Below are positions 46,613 through 54,385 of a stretch of DNA of 64,000 bases, piece after piece. The translations under genes were made by a program, and so were the position numbers. The stretch's first letter is position 1. The number at the start of each line of letters is the position of its first letter. The DNA is from Rathayibacter caricis DSM 15933 (GTDB taxonomy: Bacteria > Actinomycetota > Actinomycetes > Actinomycetales > Microbacteriaceae), in the NCBI RefSeq assembly GCF_003044275.1, contig NZ_PZPL01000001.1, positions 868,001 through 932,000 on the forward strand. The letters run 5' to 3'. Below the pieces are notes generated by a model that was not told the DNA's origin, did no database searches, and saw nothing but the letters and a program-made list of their open reading frames with translations.

Positions 46613-46794
46613 GGATCGGGCCCCTCTCCGGGGTCGAGTGAGCGGGTCGTGCGGAGGGGCGGACCACGGGTCCGTCGCCGCGCCGGGAGGGCGCGCGATG
46701 CACGGACGGACCCGGCGGCATCGGTCGGCTCTCGATGCCCGGGGTGTCGTCCGCGGGAGGGGTCGGCGGCCGCTCGGCGACCACCGGATCCTGA

Positions 46795-48759
46795 CTACCA
46801 GATGGTGACGCGCTCGCTCGGGGAGAGCCACAGGGCGTCGCCTTCGGTGACGTCAAAAGTAGCGTAGAACTCGTCGATGTTGCGGACGATCTGGTTGCAG
46901 CGGAACTCGGCCGGGGCGTGCGGATCGATGGCGAGGAGCCGGATCGTCTCCTCGTCGCGCGACTTCTGCTGCCAGGCCTGCGCCCACGACAGGAAGAAGC
47001 GCTCGGCACCGGTCAGACCGTCGATCACGGGCGGCTCCTGACCCTCGAGCGAGAGCACGTACGCCTTCCACGCGATGCTCAGGCCGCCCAGGTCGCCGAT
47101 GTTCTCGCCGATGGTCAGGGCGCCGTTCACGTGGTGCCCGGGGGTCGTCGCGGGCGCGAGGGCGTCGTACTGCGCGATCAGCGCCTTCGTCCGCTCCTCG
47201 AACGCCGCGCGGTCCTCGGCGGTCCACCAGTCGGTCAGGCGGCCGTCGCCGTCGAAGCGCGAGCCCTGGTCGTCGAAGCCGTGGCCGATCTCGTGGCCGA
47301 TGACCGCGCCGATCGCGCCGTAGTTGGCCGCCGGGTCGCGGGTCTCGTCGAAGAAGGGGAACTGGAGGATCGCCGCCGGGAACACGATCTCGTTGAAGCC
47401 GGGGTTGTAGTACGCGTTGATGGTCTGCGGAGTCATGAACCACTCGTCGCGGTCCAGCGGCTTCCCGATCTTGCCGAGCTCGCGGTCGAACTCGAACGCG
47501 GCCACGCGGCGGGCGTTGCCCACGAGGTCGGCCGGGTCGATCGTGAGAGCGGAGTAGTCGCGCCAGCGGACCGGGTAGCCGATCTTCGGAGTGAACTTGG
47601 CGAGCTTCTCGAGCGCGCGCTCGCGGGTCTCGGCGCCCATCCAGTCGAGGTCGACGATGGAGCGGCGGTACGCCTCGATGAGGTTCGCGACCAGCACGTC
47701 CATCTCGGTCTTGGCGCTCTCGGGGAAGTGGCGCGCGACGTAGGTGCGGCCGACGGCCTCGCCGAGCGAGCCCTCGACGAGCGAGACGGCGCGCTTCCAG
47801 CGCTCCCGCTTCTGCGGGGTGCCGGTGAGCGTGCGGCCGTAGAAGTCGAAGTTGGCGTCGACGAAGTCGCTCGAGAGGTACGCGGCGGCGCCCCGGACGA
47901 CCTGCCACGACAGCCAGTCGCGCCACGCGGGCAGGTTGTCGTCGCTCAGGAGACCGGCGAGGCCCTGGAGGAAGCTCGGCTGGCGGACGACGACCTCGGC
48001 GAGCGCCCCCTCCGGAGCGCCCATCGCGGTCAGCCAGACGCCGAGGTCGATGCCCGCGGCGAGCTCCTCGACCTCGGACCAGGAGCGGAGGTTGTAGGTC
48101 GCCTGGCTGTCGCGGCTGCGCACCTTGTCCCAGTGCGCGGCGGCGATCTCGGTCTCGAGGGCGACGATGCGCTCGGCGCGCTGCTCGGCCGCGCCGATGC
48201 CGGCCAGCTCGAGCATGCGCGCGACGAACGGCGTGTACTTCTCGCGGACGGAGGTGAACTCCTCCTCGCGGTAGTAGCTCTCGTCCGGCAGCCCGAGGCC
48301 GCCCTGGTTCACGAAGACGAGGTAGCGCTCGGGGTCGCCCGGGTCGTTGTCGACGAACAGGCCGAAGAGCCCCGGGACGCCGGTGCGCTCGAAGTCGCCG
48401 ATCGCGGCGAGCAGGCCCGCGATCGAGTCGACGCGCTGCACGGCGGCGAGGTCGTCGGCGATCGGGGTGGCGCCGAGCTCCTCGGCGCGGGCCTCATCCA
48501 TGAAGGAGGCGTAGAGGTCGCCGAACATGCGCTCCTCGGAGCCCTGCTCGGCGGTCGCCGCCTCGACGATGATGTCGCGCACCGCCTTCTCGGCCTCCTC
48601 CTGCAGCGCGTGGAAGGAGCCGTAGCGCGCCTTGTCGCTCGGGATCTCGGTGCGGTCGATCCAGAGGCCGTTGACGTGCCGGTAGAGGTCGTCCTGCGGG
48701 CGCGTCGCGGGGTCGAGTTCGGGGAGGTCGATACCGGAGCGAGGCGTCGTCGAGGTCAT
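46795..48759 (-). CDS. pepO: M13-family zinc metallopeptidase (neprilysin/PepO type)
   Basis: A 654-aa endopeptidase for oligopeptides. The zinc site HEIGH lies near residues 486-490 in GAVIGHEIGHGFDDQGSRFD, the third ligand in GENIGDLGG, and the substrate-binding NAYYNP shortly before. The C-terminal RCNQIVRNIDEFYATFDVTEGDALWLSPSERVTIW is typical. There is no signal peptide or membrane anchor, so it is cytoplasmic like bacterial PepO. TAGGGT seven bases before the ATG and absence of a ribosome site suggest a leaderless mRNA. Confidence 0.95.
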   Translation of the reverse strand: MTSTTPRSGIDLPELDPATRPQDDLYRHVNGLWIDRTEIPSDKARYGSFHALQEEAEKAVRDIIVEAATAEQGSEERMFGDLYASFMDEARAEELGATPIADDLAAVQRVDSIAGLLAAIGDFERTGVPGLFGLFVDNDPGDPERYLVFVNQGGLGLPDESYYREEEFTSVREKYTPFVARMLELAGIGAAEQRAERIVALETEIAAAHWDKVRSRDSQATYNLRSWSEVEELAAGIDLGVWLTAMGAPEGALAEVVVRQPSFLQGLAGLLSDDNLPAWRDWLSWQVVRGAAAYLSSDFVDANFDFYGRTLTGTPQKRERWKRAVSLVEGSLGEAVGRTYVARHFPESAKTEMDVLVANLIEAYRRSIVDLDWMGAETRERALEKLAKFTPKIGYPVRWRDYSALTIDPADLVGNARRVAAFEFDRELGKIGKPLDRDEWFMTPQTINAYYNPGFNEIVFPAAILQFPFFDETRDPAANYGAIGAVIGHEIGHGFDDQGSRFDGDGRLTDWWTAEDRAAFEERTKALIAQYDALAPATTPGHHVNGALTIGENIGDLGGLSIAWKAYVLSLEGQEPPVIDGLTGAERFFLSWAQAWQQKSRDEETIRLLAIDPHAPAEFRCNQIVRNIDEFYATFDVTEGDALWLSPSERVTIW

Positions 48760-48766
48760 GCCGACC

Positions 48767-48772
48767 ACCCTA
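48767..48772 (-). promoter_or_regulatory. Leaderless-type -10 box of the M13 peptidase gene
   Basis: The minus strand reads TAGGGT followed by seven bases and the ATG. Confidence 0.45.
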
Positions 48773-48841
48773 CGACGGGCCGCCGACACCCGCCCGTGCG
48801 CGGGCGATCCGGGCATGTCCGCGCCGGTCCGGATGCATCTC

Positions 48842-48893
48842 CGGCTCGCAGGAACGCGTTCGGCCCGCGGGGAACGGGAGTTCCTGCGAGCCG
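48842..48893. repeat. Nested palindrome upstream of pepO
   Basis: CGGCTCGCAGGAAC (48842-48855) is matched perfectly by 48880-48893; inside, CGTTC and GAACG form a second stem. It lies between the SDR stop and the pepO promoter, both leftward, and could terminate the SDR transcript. Confidence 0.8.
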
Positions 48894-48916
48894 AACGGGA
48901 TGACGCGAGCCGAGGG

Positions 48917-49771
48917 TCAGACCTGCGACTCGACGTAGGCGCGGATCGGAGTGGTCGGGTGGCCGATCAGGCGCGCGAGCGATCCGTCGGTCGCGCCGAG
49001 CAGGCCCTCGGCGATGTTCGCGTCGAGTCCGACGAGGAAGCCGACGGCGCCCTCGGGCAGACCGGCCCCGGTGAGGATCCGGGCGTGCTCGGCGGAGTCG
49101 ACGTGGGTGATCGAGGCGTCGCGGCCCGCGACCTCGCCGACGATCGCGGCGAGCTCGTCGAAGCTCCACGCGACGTCGCCGGACAGCTCGTGCACGGTGC
49201 CGACGAGCGACGCGTCGACGAGGGCGACGGCCGCCGCCTCGGCGTAGTCGGAGCGGGCGGCGCTGGAGACGCGGCCCTCCCCCGCGCTGGAGAGCGTGGT
49301 GCCGGTGGAGGCGAGCTCGGCGACGGTCTGCGCGTAGTTCTCGTTGTACCAGCCGTTGCGGAGGATCACGGCGGGGACGCCGGACGCGGCGATCGCCTCC
49401 TCCGTCGCCTTGTGCTCGGGAGCGAGGATCAGGGTGCTCGTCGTGGCCTTCGGGGCGCTGGTGTAGACCAGGCGCGCGCCGGCGCGGACCGCGGCGTCGA
49501 TCGCAGCGGTGTGCTGGGCGACGCGCTTGCCGACCTCGGAGCCCGAGACGAGCAGGACGGCCTCGGCGCCGGCGAAGGCGGTGTCGAGCGAGGCGGGGTC
49601 CTCGAAGTCGGCGACGGCGGTGCGCACGCCGAGGTCGGCGGCGAGCGCCTCGAGCTTCGCGGCGTCGCGGCCGGTGGCGACGATGTCGGAGGCGGCGGTG
49701 CCGCGGGCGAGCAGGTGCTCGACAGCGAGGCGGCCGAGGTGGCCGGTGGCTCCGGTGACGACGAGGGTCAT
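48917..49771 (-). CDS. NmrA/SDR-type NAD(P)H quinone oxidoreductase (QOR2-like)
   Basis: A 284-aa atypical short-chain dehydrogenase. MTLVVTGATGHLGRLAVEHLLARG is the NADP-binding start, and PEHKATEEAIAASGVPAVILRNGWYNENY with DYAEAAAVALVD matches the NmrA/QOR2 group that reduces quinones. It is divergent from an HxlR regulator with a Cys at position 18, the same gene pairing described for QorR and qor2 in Corynebacterium glutamicum. GGAAGGACC precedes the ATG. Confidence 0.88.
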   Translation of the reverse strand: MTLVVTGATGHLGRLAVEHLLARGTAASDIVATGRDAAKLEALAADLGVRTAVADFEDPASLDTAFAGAEAVLLVSGSEVGKRVAQHTAAIDAAVRAGARLVYTSAPKATTSTLILAPEHKATEEAIAASGVPAVILRNGWYNENYAQTVAELASTGTTLSSAGEGRVSSAARSDYAEAAAVALVDASLVGTVHELSGDVAWSFDELAAIVGEVAGRDASITHVDSAEHARILTGAGLPEGAVGFLVGLDANIAEGLLGATDGSLARLIGHPTTPIRAYVESQV

Positions 49772-49856
49772 GAGGTGGTCCTTCCGTTGGCGGTGCGGCG
49801 AGGTTTCCGCCGACCCACCCTGCAACCGCGGATCCGTCCGAGTACTTCCCGGAATG

Positions 49857-49882
49857 CAGTACGCACTATTTCGTTAGTACTG
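49857..49882. promoter_or_regulatory. Probable HxlR/QorR operator
   Basis: CAGTAC at 49857-49862 and GTACTG at 49877-49882 form an inverted repeat in the divergent region. The internal ACTATTTCGTTAGTA (49865-49879) closely resembles, from memory, the YodB operator TACTATTTGTAAGTA. It ends 23 bp before the regulator start and would allow repression of both genes. Confidence 0.65.
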
Positions 49883-49905
49883 GGGAGACCCTTCCAGGAG
49901 GAACC

Positions 49906-50280
49906 GTGATCGCCACCGCCAGCACCCCGTTCGCCGCCGACGTCTACTCGGCCGACTGCGGGAGTCGCGAGATCTTCGGCCACGTGACGAGCAAGTGGGG
50001 CGTGCTCGTGCTCGCAGCACTCGCTCCCGGCACGCAGCGCTGGGCCGAGCTGCGCCGTCGCATCGGCGGCATCAGCGAGAAGATGCTCGCCCAGACGCTC
50101 CGCACCCTCGAGGAGGACGGGTTCGTGCACCGCGAGGCGCACCCGGTGATCCCACCGAGGGTCGACTACAGCCTGACCCCGCTGGGCGCGGAGCTCGCCG
50201 AGCGCCTCCTCCCGGTCGTCGACTGGATCGAGGAGCACGCCGTGCCGCTGATCGAGGCCCGCGACGCGCGGAAGGGCTAG
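49906..50280 (+). CDS. HxlR-family redox-type transcriptional regulator (QorR-like)
   Basis: A 124-aa winged-helix repressor. CGSREIFGHVTSKWGVLVLAALAPGTQRWAELRRRIGGISEKMLAQTLRTLEEDGFVHREAHPVIPPRVDYSLTPLG covers the whole HxlR domain. Cys18 occupies the position of the redox-sensing cysteine in QorR/YodB-type proteins (S-x-D-C-x-x-R). GTG 49906 follows a perfect AGGAGG. It faces the quinone reductase gene and probably derepresses it when quinones modify Cys18. Confidence 0.9.
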   Translation: MIATASTPFAADVYSADCGSREIFGHVTSKWGVLVLAALAPGTQRWAELRRRIGGISEKMLAQTLRTLEEDGFVHREAHPVIPPRVDYSLTPLGAELAERLLPVVDWIEEHAVPLIEARDARKG

Positions 50281-50315
50281 TGGCGCGACGTCGCCGTTGC
50301 ACAGGCGGCTCGGAG

Positions 50316-50321
50316 TAGCGT
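50316..50321 (+). promoter_or_regulatory. Orphan -10-like box in convergent gap
   Basis: TAGCGT matches the hexamer before nadE, but no start codon follows at 6-7 bases and no gene lies downstream on this strand. It could drive a short RNA ending at the hairpin at 50360-50381. Confidence 0.35.
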
Positions 50322-50327
50322 GGATGC

Positions 50328-50390
50328 GTAACCACCCGGATGTCTCGACTACCGGGCGCGGCCCCCGCTTCGGCGGGGGCCTGCTTCGTT
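50328..50390 (+). ncRNA. Candidate small RNA
   Basis: The stretch begins 6 bases after TAGCGT and ends in a strong UUCG terminator. Inside, CCCGG (about 50336-50340) can pair with CCGGG (50352-50356), whereas GACTACC at 50347-50353 can instead pair with GGTAGTC at 50391-50397, giving two exclusive folds. It may simply be the tail of the HxlR transcript. Confidence 0.3.
50360..50381. terminator. UUCG-loop terminator between convergent genes
   Basis: GGCCCCCGC and GCGGGGGCC pair across a TTCG loop, followed by TGCTTCGTT on the plus strand. It lies between the HxlR gene and the convergent NYN gene. Confidence 0.85.
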
Positions 50391-50395
50391 GGTAG

Positions 50396-51052
50396 TCAGC
50401 TCCACCGGAGCGGTCTTCTGATCCGCCGGCCTTCCGAGTCGACGACGAGCAGGGGGAGTTGAGAGGCGGCAAGGGTGCCGCGACGGATCTGCCGGACTCC
50501 GTTCAGTCCGATCCCCTCGAAGGCCTTGTTGTATCGCGGTCCCACCACCGAGACCAGGGCGACGGAGTACCCGCGCTCGCTCAGCATCCTCGACGGCGGC
50601 ACGAGATCGGAGTCGTTCGTGACGATCGCGAACGAGTCGGCCCTCTGCTCGAACGCGTCGACGAGCAGGTGCGACGCGAGCGCGACATCCGTCCCCTTCT
50701 CCTCAGGCCTCTTCACGCGGACGGTCACCACCCGCCCGCTCTGATCGAGCCGCTCCGGCGACTCCGGGAGGTATTGCTTGGTGAAGGTGAAGATCCCCTC
50801 GATGATCTCGACCTCGGTCGTCCGCAGCGCCCGCCAGTAGACCTGCTGCCGCTGCCCTATTCCCGGGTCGTTCGTGAGCGGCTTGAGCGGGGCCGTGAAG
50901 TACTTCACTCCGACGACCTCTCGATGAGGGAACAGGCGCTTCGCCAGGGCCGCCAGGTCGAGCCACTTGTACTGCGGGTAGCGCTGCTGCAGGAGCGCTT
51001 TGTAGAGCGCGAATCCGTCGAAGTAGACGATGACGGTTCGGCGGGCGCGCAC
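50396..51052 (-). CDS. NYN-domain (PIN-like) putative ribonuclease
   Basis: A 218-aa protein of the NYN/LabA group of PIN-fold nucleases. Acidic metal-site residues are visible in VIVYFDGFALYKALLQQ, EKGTDVALASHLLVDAFEQ and FAIVTNDSDLVP. It is less biased in codon use than its neighbours (for example TTG, TCT and AAG-rich stretches), which hints at transfer. Such genes often belong to defence or RNA-processing accessory sets, but no partner gene is visible here. GTG 51052 has TAGCCT six bases upstream. Confidence 0.85.
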   Translation of the reverse strand: MRARRTVIVYFDGFALYKALLQQRYPQYKWLDLAALAKRLFPHREVVGVKYFTAPLKPLTNDPGIGQRQQVYWRALRTTEVEIIEGIFTFTKQYLPESPERLDQSGRVVTVRVKRPEEKGTDVALASHLLVDAFEQRADSFAIVTNDSDLVPPSRMLSERGYSVALVSVVGPRYNKAFEGIGLNGVRQIRRGTLAASQLPLLVVDSEGRRIRRPLRWS

Positions 51053-51058
51053 CGCGGA

Positions 51059-51064
51059 AGGCTA
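51059..51064 (-). promoter_or_regulatory. Leaderless-type -10 box of the NYN gene
   Basis: TAGCCT on the minus strand lies six bases before the GTG start. Confidence 0.45.
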
Positions 51065-51223
51065 CTCGGGCTGAGCCCGTCGGCTCGGATCTGCGCAGAA
51101 CGTCGTTCGCGACAGAGCGGAGGGGAGGAAGACGGGGTCTCCAGACCCACCTGCGGGGGGCTCGACCAGCAGCTGGGAGGGCGGCTCGCTCGAGTGAGGT
51201 GAGCCTCTCCTACGTCGATCGAC

Positions 51224-51245
51224 GTTCACCTCGCGTTCAGAGGCG
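51224..51245 (+). promoter_or_regulatory. Probable PHO box (PhoP site) upstream of phoX
   Basis: Two 11-bp units, GTTCACCTCGC and GTTCAGAGGCG, stand in direct repeat. This matches the Streptomyces PHO box built of 11-nt GTTCACC-type units. It lies 86-107 bp before the phosphatase start, in the otherwise gene-free 51065-51330. Confidence 0.65.
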
Positions 51246-51330
51246 ATCCGCCGCCGGGTGACCGGCCCGCCCGCTGCCGCTGGTTCCCTCGAGGTCTGCC
51301 CACGCCTGCGAATCGAAGGACGAGACGACG

Positions 51331-53712
51331 ATGACCGACACCTCCCGCCGACTGCTGCTACCCATGGCCGGGCACACCCGGGGGAAGCGCAGCCCCGTCA
51401 CCTGTGCGCTGAAGTGCGCCAACGCCTGCTCCGCCGCGACCTGCAACACGTCGCACAACAGCTACTTCCGCGACATCGTCGGAGCGCAGATCACGCGCCG
51501 CGGCGCGCTGGGCCTGGGCCTGGCGGGAGCGGTCACCATCGCCGTCGCGTCCCCGGGCGCCCCGACCGCCGAGGCCGCCACCGCCGTGGCCGCCGGCGAC
51601 GCGTCCCCGCTCGTCTTCACTCCGATCGCCCCCGTGCCGGCGACGGTGGACGAGTTCACGGTGCCCGAGGGCTTCGCCTGGCAGCCGATCATCCGCTGGG
51701 GCGACCCGCTCTTCGCCGACAGCGCCGAGTTCGACCTCGCCGACCAGACCGGCGCGGCGCAGTCCGGCCAGTTCGGCTACAACAACGACTACACCGACAT
51801 CGTCGAGATCCCCGGCTCGAAGCGCCTGCGCGCCCTGCTCGTCGTCAACCACGAGTACACCAACGAGACCATCATGTTCCCGGCCGCCCAGCTCGAGTCC
51901 GAGCAGGAGCGCGTGCGCGAGGTCGGACGCGCCGCCCACGGCCTCAGCGTCGTCGAGCTCGTCCGCACGGCCGTCGACCGTCCGTGGGCGTACGTCCGCG
52001 GCGGCGAGCACAACCGCCGCTACCTGATCGACACCCCCTACGAGGTGACCGGCGCGGCCGCCGGATCGTCGCTCCTGACGACCGTCGCCGACCCCACCGG
52101 GCGCACGGTGCTCGGCACGCTCGGCAACTGCTCCGGCGGCACCACGCCGTGGGGCACGATCCTCTCGGGCGAGGAGAACTTCAACGGCTACTTCCGCGCG
52201 ACCGGCACGAGCGCCGAGGAGCAGCGGTACGGGCTGACCGACGAGGAGACCTCGCGCCTCTGGGAGCTCGACGACCCTCGCTTCGACGCCCGCACCCCCG
52301 GCTACGAGAACGAGCCGAACCGCTTCGGCTGGATCGTCGAGTTCGACCCCTTCGACCCGGAGTCGACACCGAAGAAGCACACCGCGCTCGGGCGCCTGAA
52401 GCACGAGGGCGCGAACGTCATCATCGCTCCGGACGGCCGCGTGGTCGCCTACCAGGGCGACGACGAGCGCTTCGACTACCTCTACAAGTTCGTCTCGACG
52501 AAGCGCTACATCGAGGGCGACCGCGCGCACAACAAGACGCTGCTCGAGGAGGGCGACCTGTACGTCGCCCGCTTCACCGGAGACTCCCCCGTCGCCGAGA
52601 TCACCGGCACCGGCGCGGTCCCCTCGGACGGCGGCTTCGACGGCATCGGCGAGTGGCTCCCGCTCGTGCTCGACGGCGCCTCGAAGATCCCCGGCATGAG
52701 CGTCGAGCAGGTCCTGGTGCACACCCGCCAGGCGGCCGACGCGGCCGGCGCGACCAAGATGGACCGCTGCGAGGACGTGCAGCCGAGCCTGGTCAGCGGC
52801 CGGATCTACGTGGCCTGCACCAACAACTCCGAGCGCGGCAAGGAGGGCACGGAGGGCGCGACCGAGATCAACCCGCGCACCGAGAACCGCGACGGCCACA
52901 TCGTCGAGATCATCGAGGACGGCGGCGACCAGACCGGCCGCACCTTCACCTGGAACCTGCTGATGCTCTGCGGCGACGCGGCGCAGGGCGACGTCGTCTA
53001 CTTCTCCGGCTTCCCGGCCGAGCAGGTCTCGCCGATCTCGTGCCCCGACAACCTGGCGTTCGACTCCGTCGGGAACCTCTGGATCTCGACCGACGGCGCG
53101 CCCAGCGGCATCGGCTACAACGACGGCCTGTTCAAGGTGTCGCTGGAGGGCGCGGACCGCGGCAAGGTCGAGCAGTTCCTGTCGGTGCCGGTCGACGCCG
53201 AGACCTGCGGCCCGATCGTGCACGACCAGGACCAGCACGTCTTCGTCGCCGTGCAGCACCCGGGCGAGGACGGCACCTTCGAGGCGCCGACCTCGTACTT
53301 CCCGGACTTCGCGGCGAGCGGAGCGGTCCCCGCCGGGGCGTTCGCCGCGCCGCGTCCGGCGATCGTGCAGATCCTGCCCGCCTCGCAGGTCGTGACGCCG
53401 ACGCCGACTCCGACGGCCGGGCCGACCACGGCGCCGACCTCGACGCCGACGGCCGCTCCCACGACGGCTCCGACCACGGGCCCGACCACGGCGCCCACCG
53501 CGGGACCCACGGCGGCGCCCACGGCCGGACCCGTGCCGACCGGCACCGCCGCTCCGCTGCCCGGCGGCGGCTCCGGCGGAGGCCTCGCCTCGACCGGTGT
53601 CGAGTCGGTCGGCCTGATCGGCGGCGCGACGGCGCTGCTCGCGGCCGGAGCCGCGGCGCTGGGCCTGAGCGCCCGTCGCAGGTCCCGGTCCGAGGGCGAC
53701 TCGGAGGCCTGA
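51331..53712 (+). CDS. phoX: PhoX-family (DUF839) phosphatase, Tat-exported and sortase-anchored
   Basis: A 793-aa protein. The N-terminus has the PhoX Cys cluster (Cys25, 29, 33, 38) and a twin-arginine signal ITRRGALGLGLAG (Arg56-57) for export in folded form. The catalytic domain covers about 95-690 with WGTILSGEENFNGYF, EPNRFGWIVEFDP, HEGANVIIAPDGRVVAYQGDDERFDYLYKFVS and CPDNLAFDSVGNLWISTDG, typical of this Ca/Fe-dependent alkaline phosphatase family. A Pro-Thr-Ala linker (PTPTPTAGPTTAP repeats, about 690-745) leads to LASTG, a membrane helix and RRRSRS, i.e. a class E (LAxTG) sortase signal. A PHO box upstream predicts induction by phosphate starvation. Confidence 0.9.
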   Translation: MTDTSRRLLLPMAGHTRGKRSPVTCALKCANACSAATCNTSHNSYFRDIVGAQITRRGALGLGLAGAVTIAVASPGAPTAEAATAVAAGDASPLVFTPIAPVPATVDEFTVPEGFAWQPIIRWGDPLFADSAEFDLADQTGAAQSGQFGYNNDYTDIVEIPGSKRLRALLVVNHEYTNETIMFPAAQLESEQERVREVGRAAHGLSVVELVRTAVDRPWAYVRGGEHNRRYLIDTPYEVTGAAAGSSLLTTVADPTGRTVLGTLGNCSGGTTPWGTILSGEENFNGYFRATGTSAEEQRYGLTDEETSRLWELDDPRFDARTPGYENEPNRFGWIVEFDPFDPESTPKKHTALGRLKHEGANVIIAPDGRVVAYQGDDERFDYLYKFVSTKRYIEGDRAHNKTLLEEGDLYVARFTGDSPVAEITGTGAVPSDGGFDGIGEWLPLVLDGASKIPGMSVEQVLVHTRQAADAAGATKMDRCEDVQPSLVSGRIYVACTNNSERGKEGTEGATEINPRTENRDGHIVEIIEDGGDQTGRTFTWNLLMLCGDAAQGDVVYFSGFPAEQVSPISCPDNLAFDSVGNLWISTDGAPSGIGYNDGLFKVSLEGADRGKVEQFLSVPVDAETCGPIVHDQDQHVFVAVQHPGEDGTFEAPTSYFPDFAASGAVPAGAFAAPRPAIVQILPASQVVTPTPTPTAGPTTAPTSTPTAAPTTAPTTGPTTAPTAGPTAAPTAGPVPTGTAAPLPGGGSGGGLASTGVESVGLIGGATALLAAGAAALGLSARRRSRSEGDSEA

Positions 53713-53717
53713 TCCCC

Positions 53718-53752
53718 GGGAGGGGGCGGGGGCGCTGCTCCCCCGCCCCTCC
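53718..53752 (+). terminator. Terminator after phoX
   Basis: A G-rich arm (GGGAGGGGGCGGGGG) pairs with a C-rich arm (CCCCCGCCCCTCC) with one bulge and is followed by a pyrimidine tail TCCCCTCTT. Confidence 0.65.
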
Positions 53753-53764
53753 TCCCCTCTTCGC

Positions 53765-53770
53765 TAGGAT
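53765..53770 (+). promoter_or_regulatory. Leaderless-type -10 box of the PAP2 gene
   Basis: TAGGAT lies six bases before ATG 53777, without a Shine-Dalgarno sequence. Confidence 0.5.
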
Positions 53771-53776
53771 GACCCG

Positions 53777-54295
53777 ATGCCGACCCTCAGGAGCCGCGAG
53801 TCGGCGATCATCGCCGCCGTGCAGCGGTCCCCGCTCATCCGCCCCCTGCTGCCGATCGCGCGGGGGCTCAGCTTCTTCGGGGAGCACGCCGCGGGCTGGC
53901 TGCTGCTCGGGGTGCTCGCCGCGTTCCTCGATCCGTCGCGGTTCTGGGCCTGGGCGCTCTGCGACGTCGCGATCGTCGTCGCGCACGCGCTCTCGATCGG
54001 CGTGAAGCGCGTCGTGCGGCGTCCGCGCCCGCTCGGCGAGGGCGTGGAGGTGCGCGGCAAGGCGCCCAGCAAGCTGAGCTTTCCGAGCTCGCACGCCACC
54101 TCGACCACCGCGGCCATGATCGTGTTCGCCGTGATGCTGCCGGCGCTCTGGCCGCTCGCGGTCCTCGTCGTGGTCGCGATGATGCTCTCGCGCCTCGCGC
54201 TCGGCATGCACTTCCCGACCGATGTGCTCGCCGGGGCGGCCCTCGGCGCCCTCACGGCGCTGGCCGTCCTGCCGCTGCTGCCGCTCGTCTCGTAG
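53777..54295 (+). CDS. PAP2-family membrane phosphatase
   Basis: A 172-aa membrane protein of the type-2 phosphatidic acid phosphatase family. The three-part active site is complete: KRVVRRPRP, PSSHATS and SRLALGMHFPTDVLAG (SRxxxxxHxxxD). Family members remove phosphate from lipid phosphates such as undecaprenyl pyrophosphate or phosphatidate. It follows phoX, so both handle phosphate esters, but its own -10 box suggests separate transcription. Confidence 0.9.
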   Translation: MPTLRSRESAIIAAVQRSPLIRPLLPIARGLSFFGEHAAGWLLLGVLAAFLDPSRFWAWALCDVAIVVAHALSIGVKRVVRRPRPLGEGVEVRGKAPSKLSFPSSHATSTTAAMIVFAVMLPALWPLAVLVVVAMMLSRLALGMHFPTDVLAGAALGALTALAVLPLLPLVS

Positions 54296-54300
54296 GGCGC

Positions 54301-54371
54301 GCAGAACATCGGCTGAGCGTGGGGGCTGTCGCCTGACAGCGGCCAGTCCCCCTTCTCAGCCGACGTTCTGC
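54301..54371. repeat. Nested palindrome between convergent genes
   Basis: The 17-base arms 54301-54317 (GCAGAACATCGGCTGAG) and 54355-54371 differ by one G-T pair. Inside, GCTGTC and GACAGC form a second hairpin with a GCCT loop. It lies between the convergent PAP2 and baeRF2 genes and may terminate both. Confidence 0.8.
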
Positions 54372-54385
54372 GGCCGGGCAGCCGC

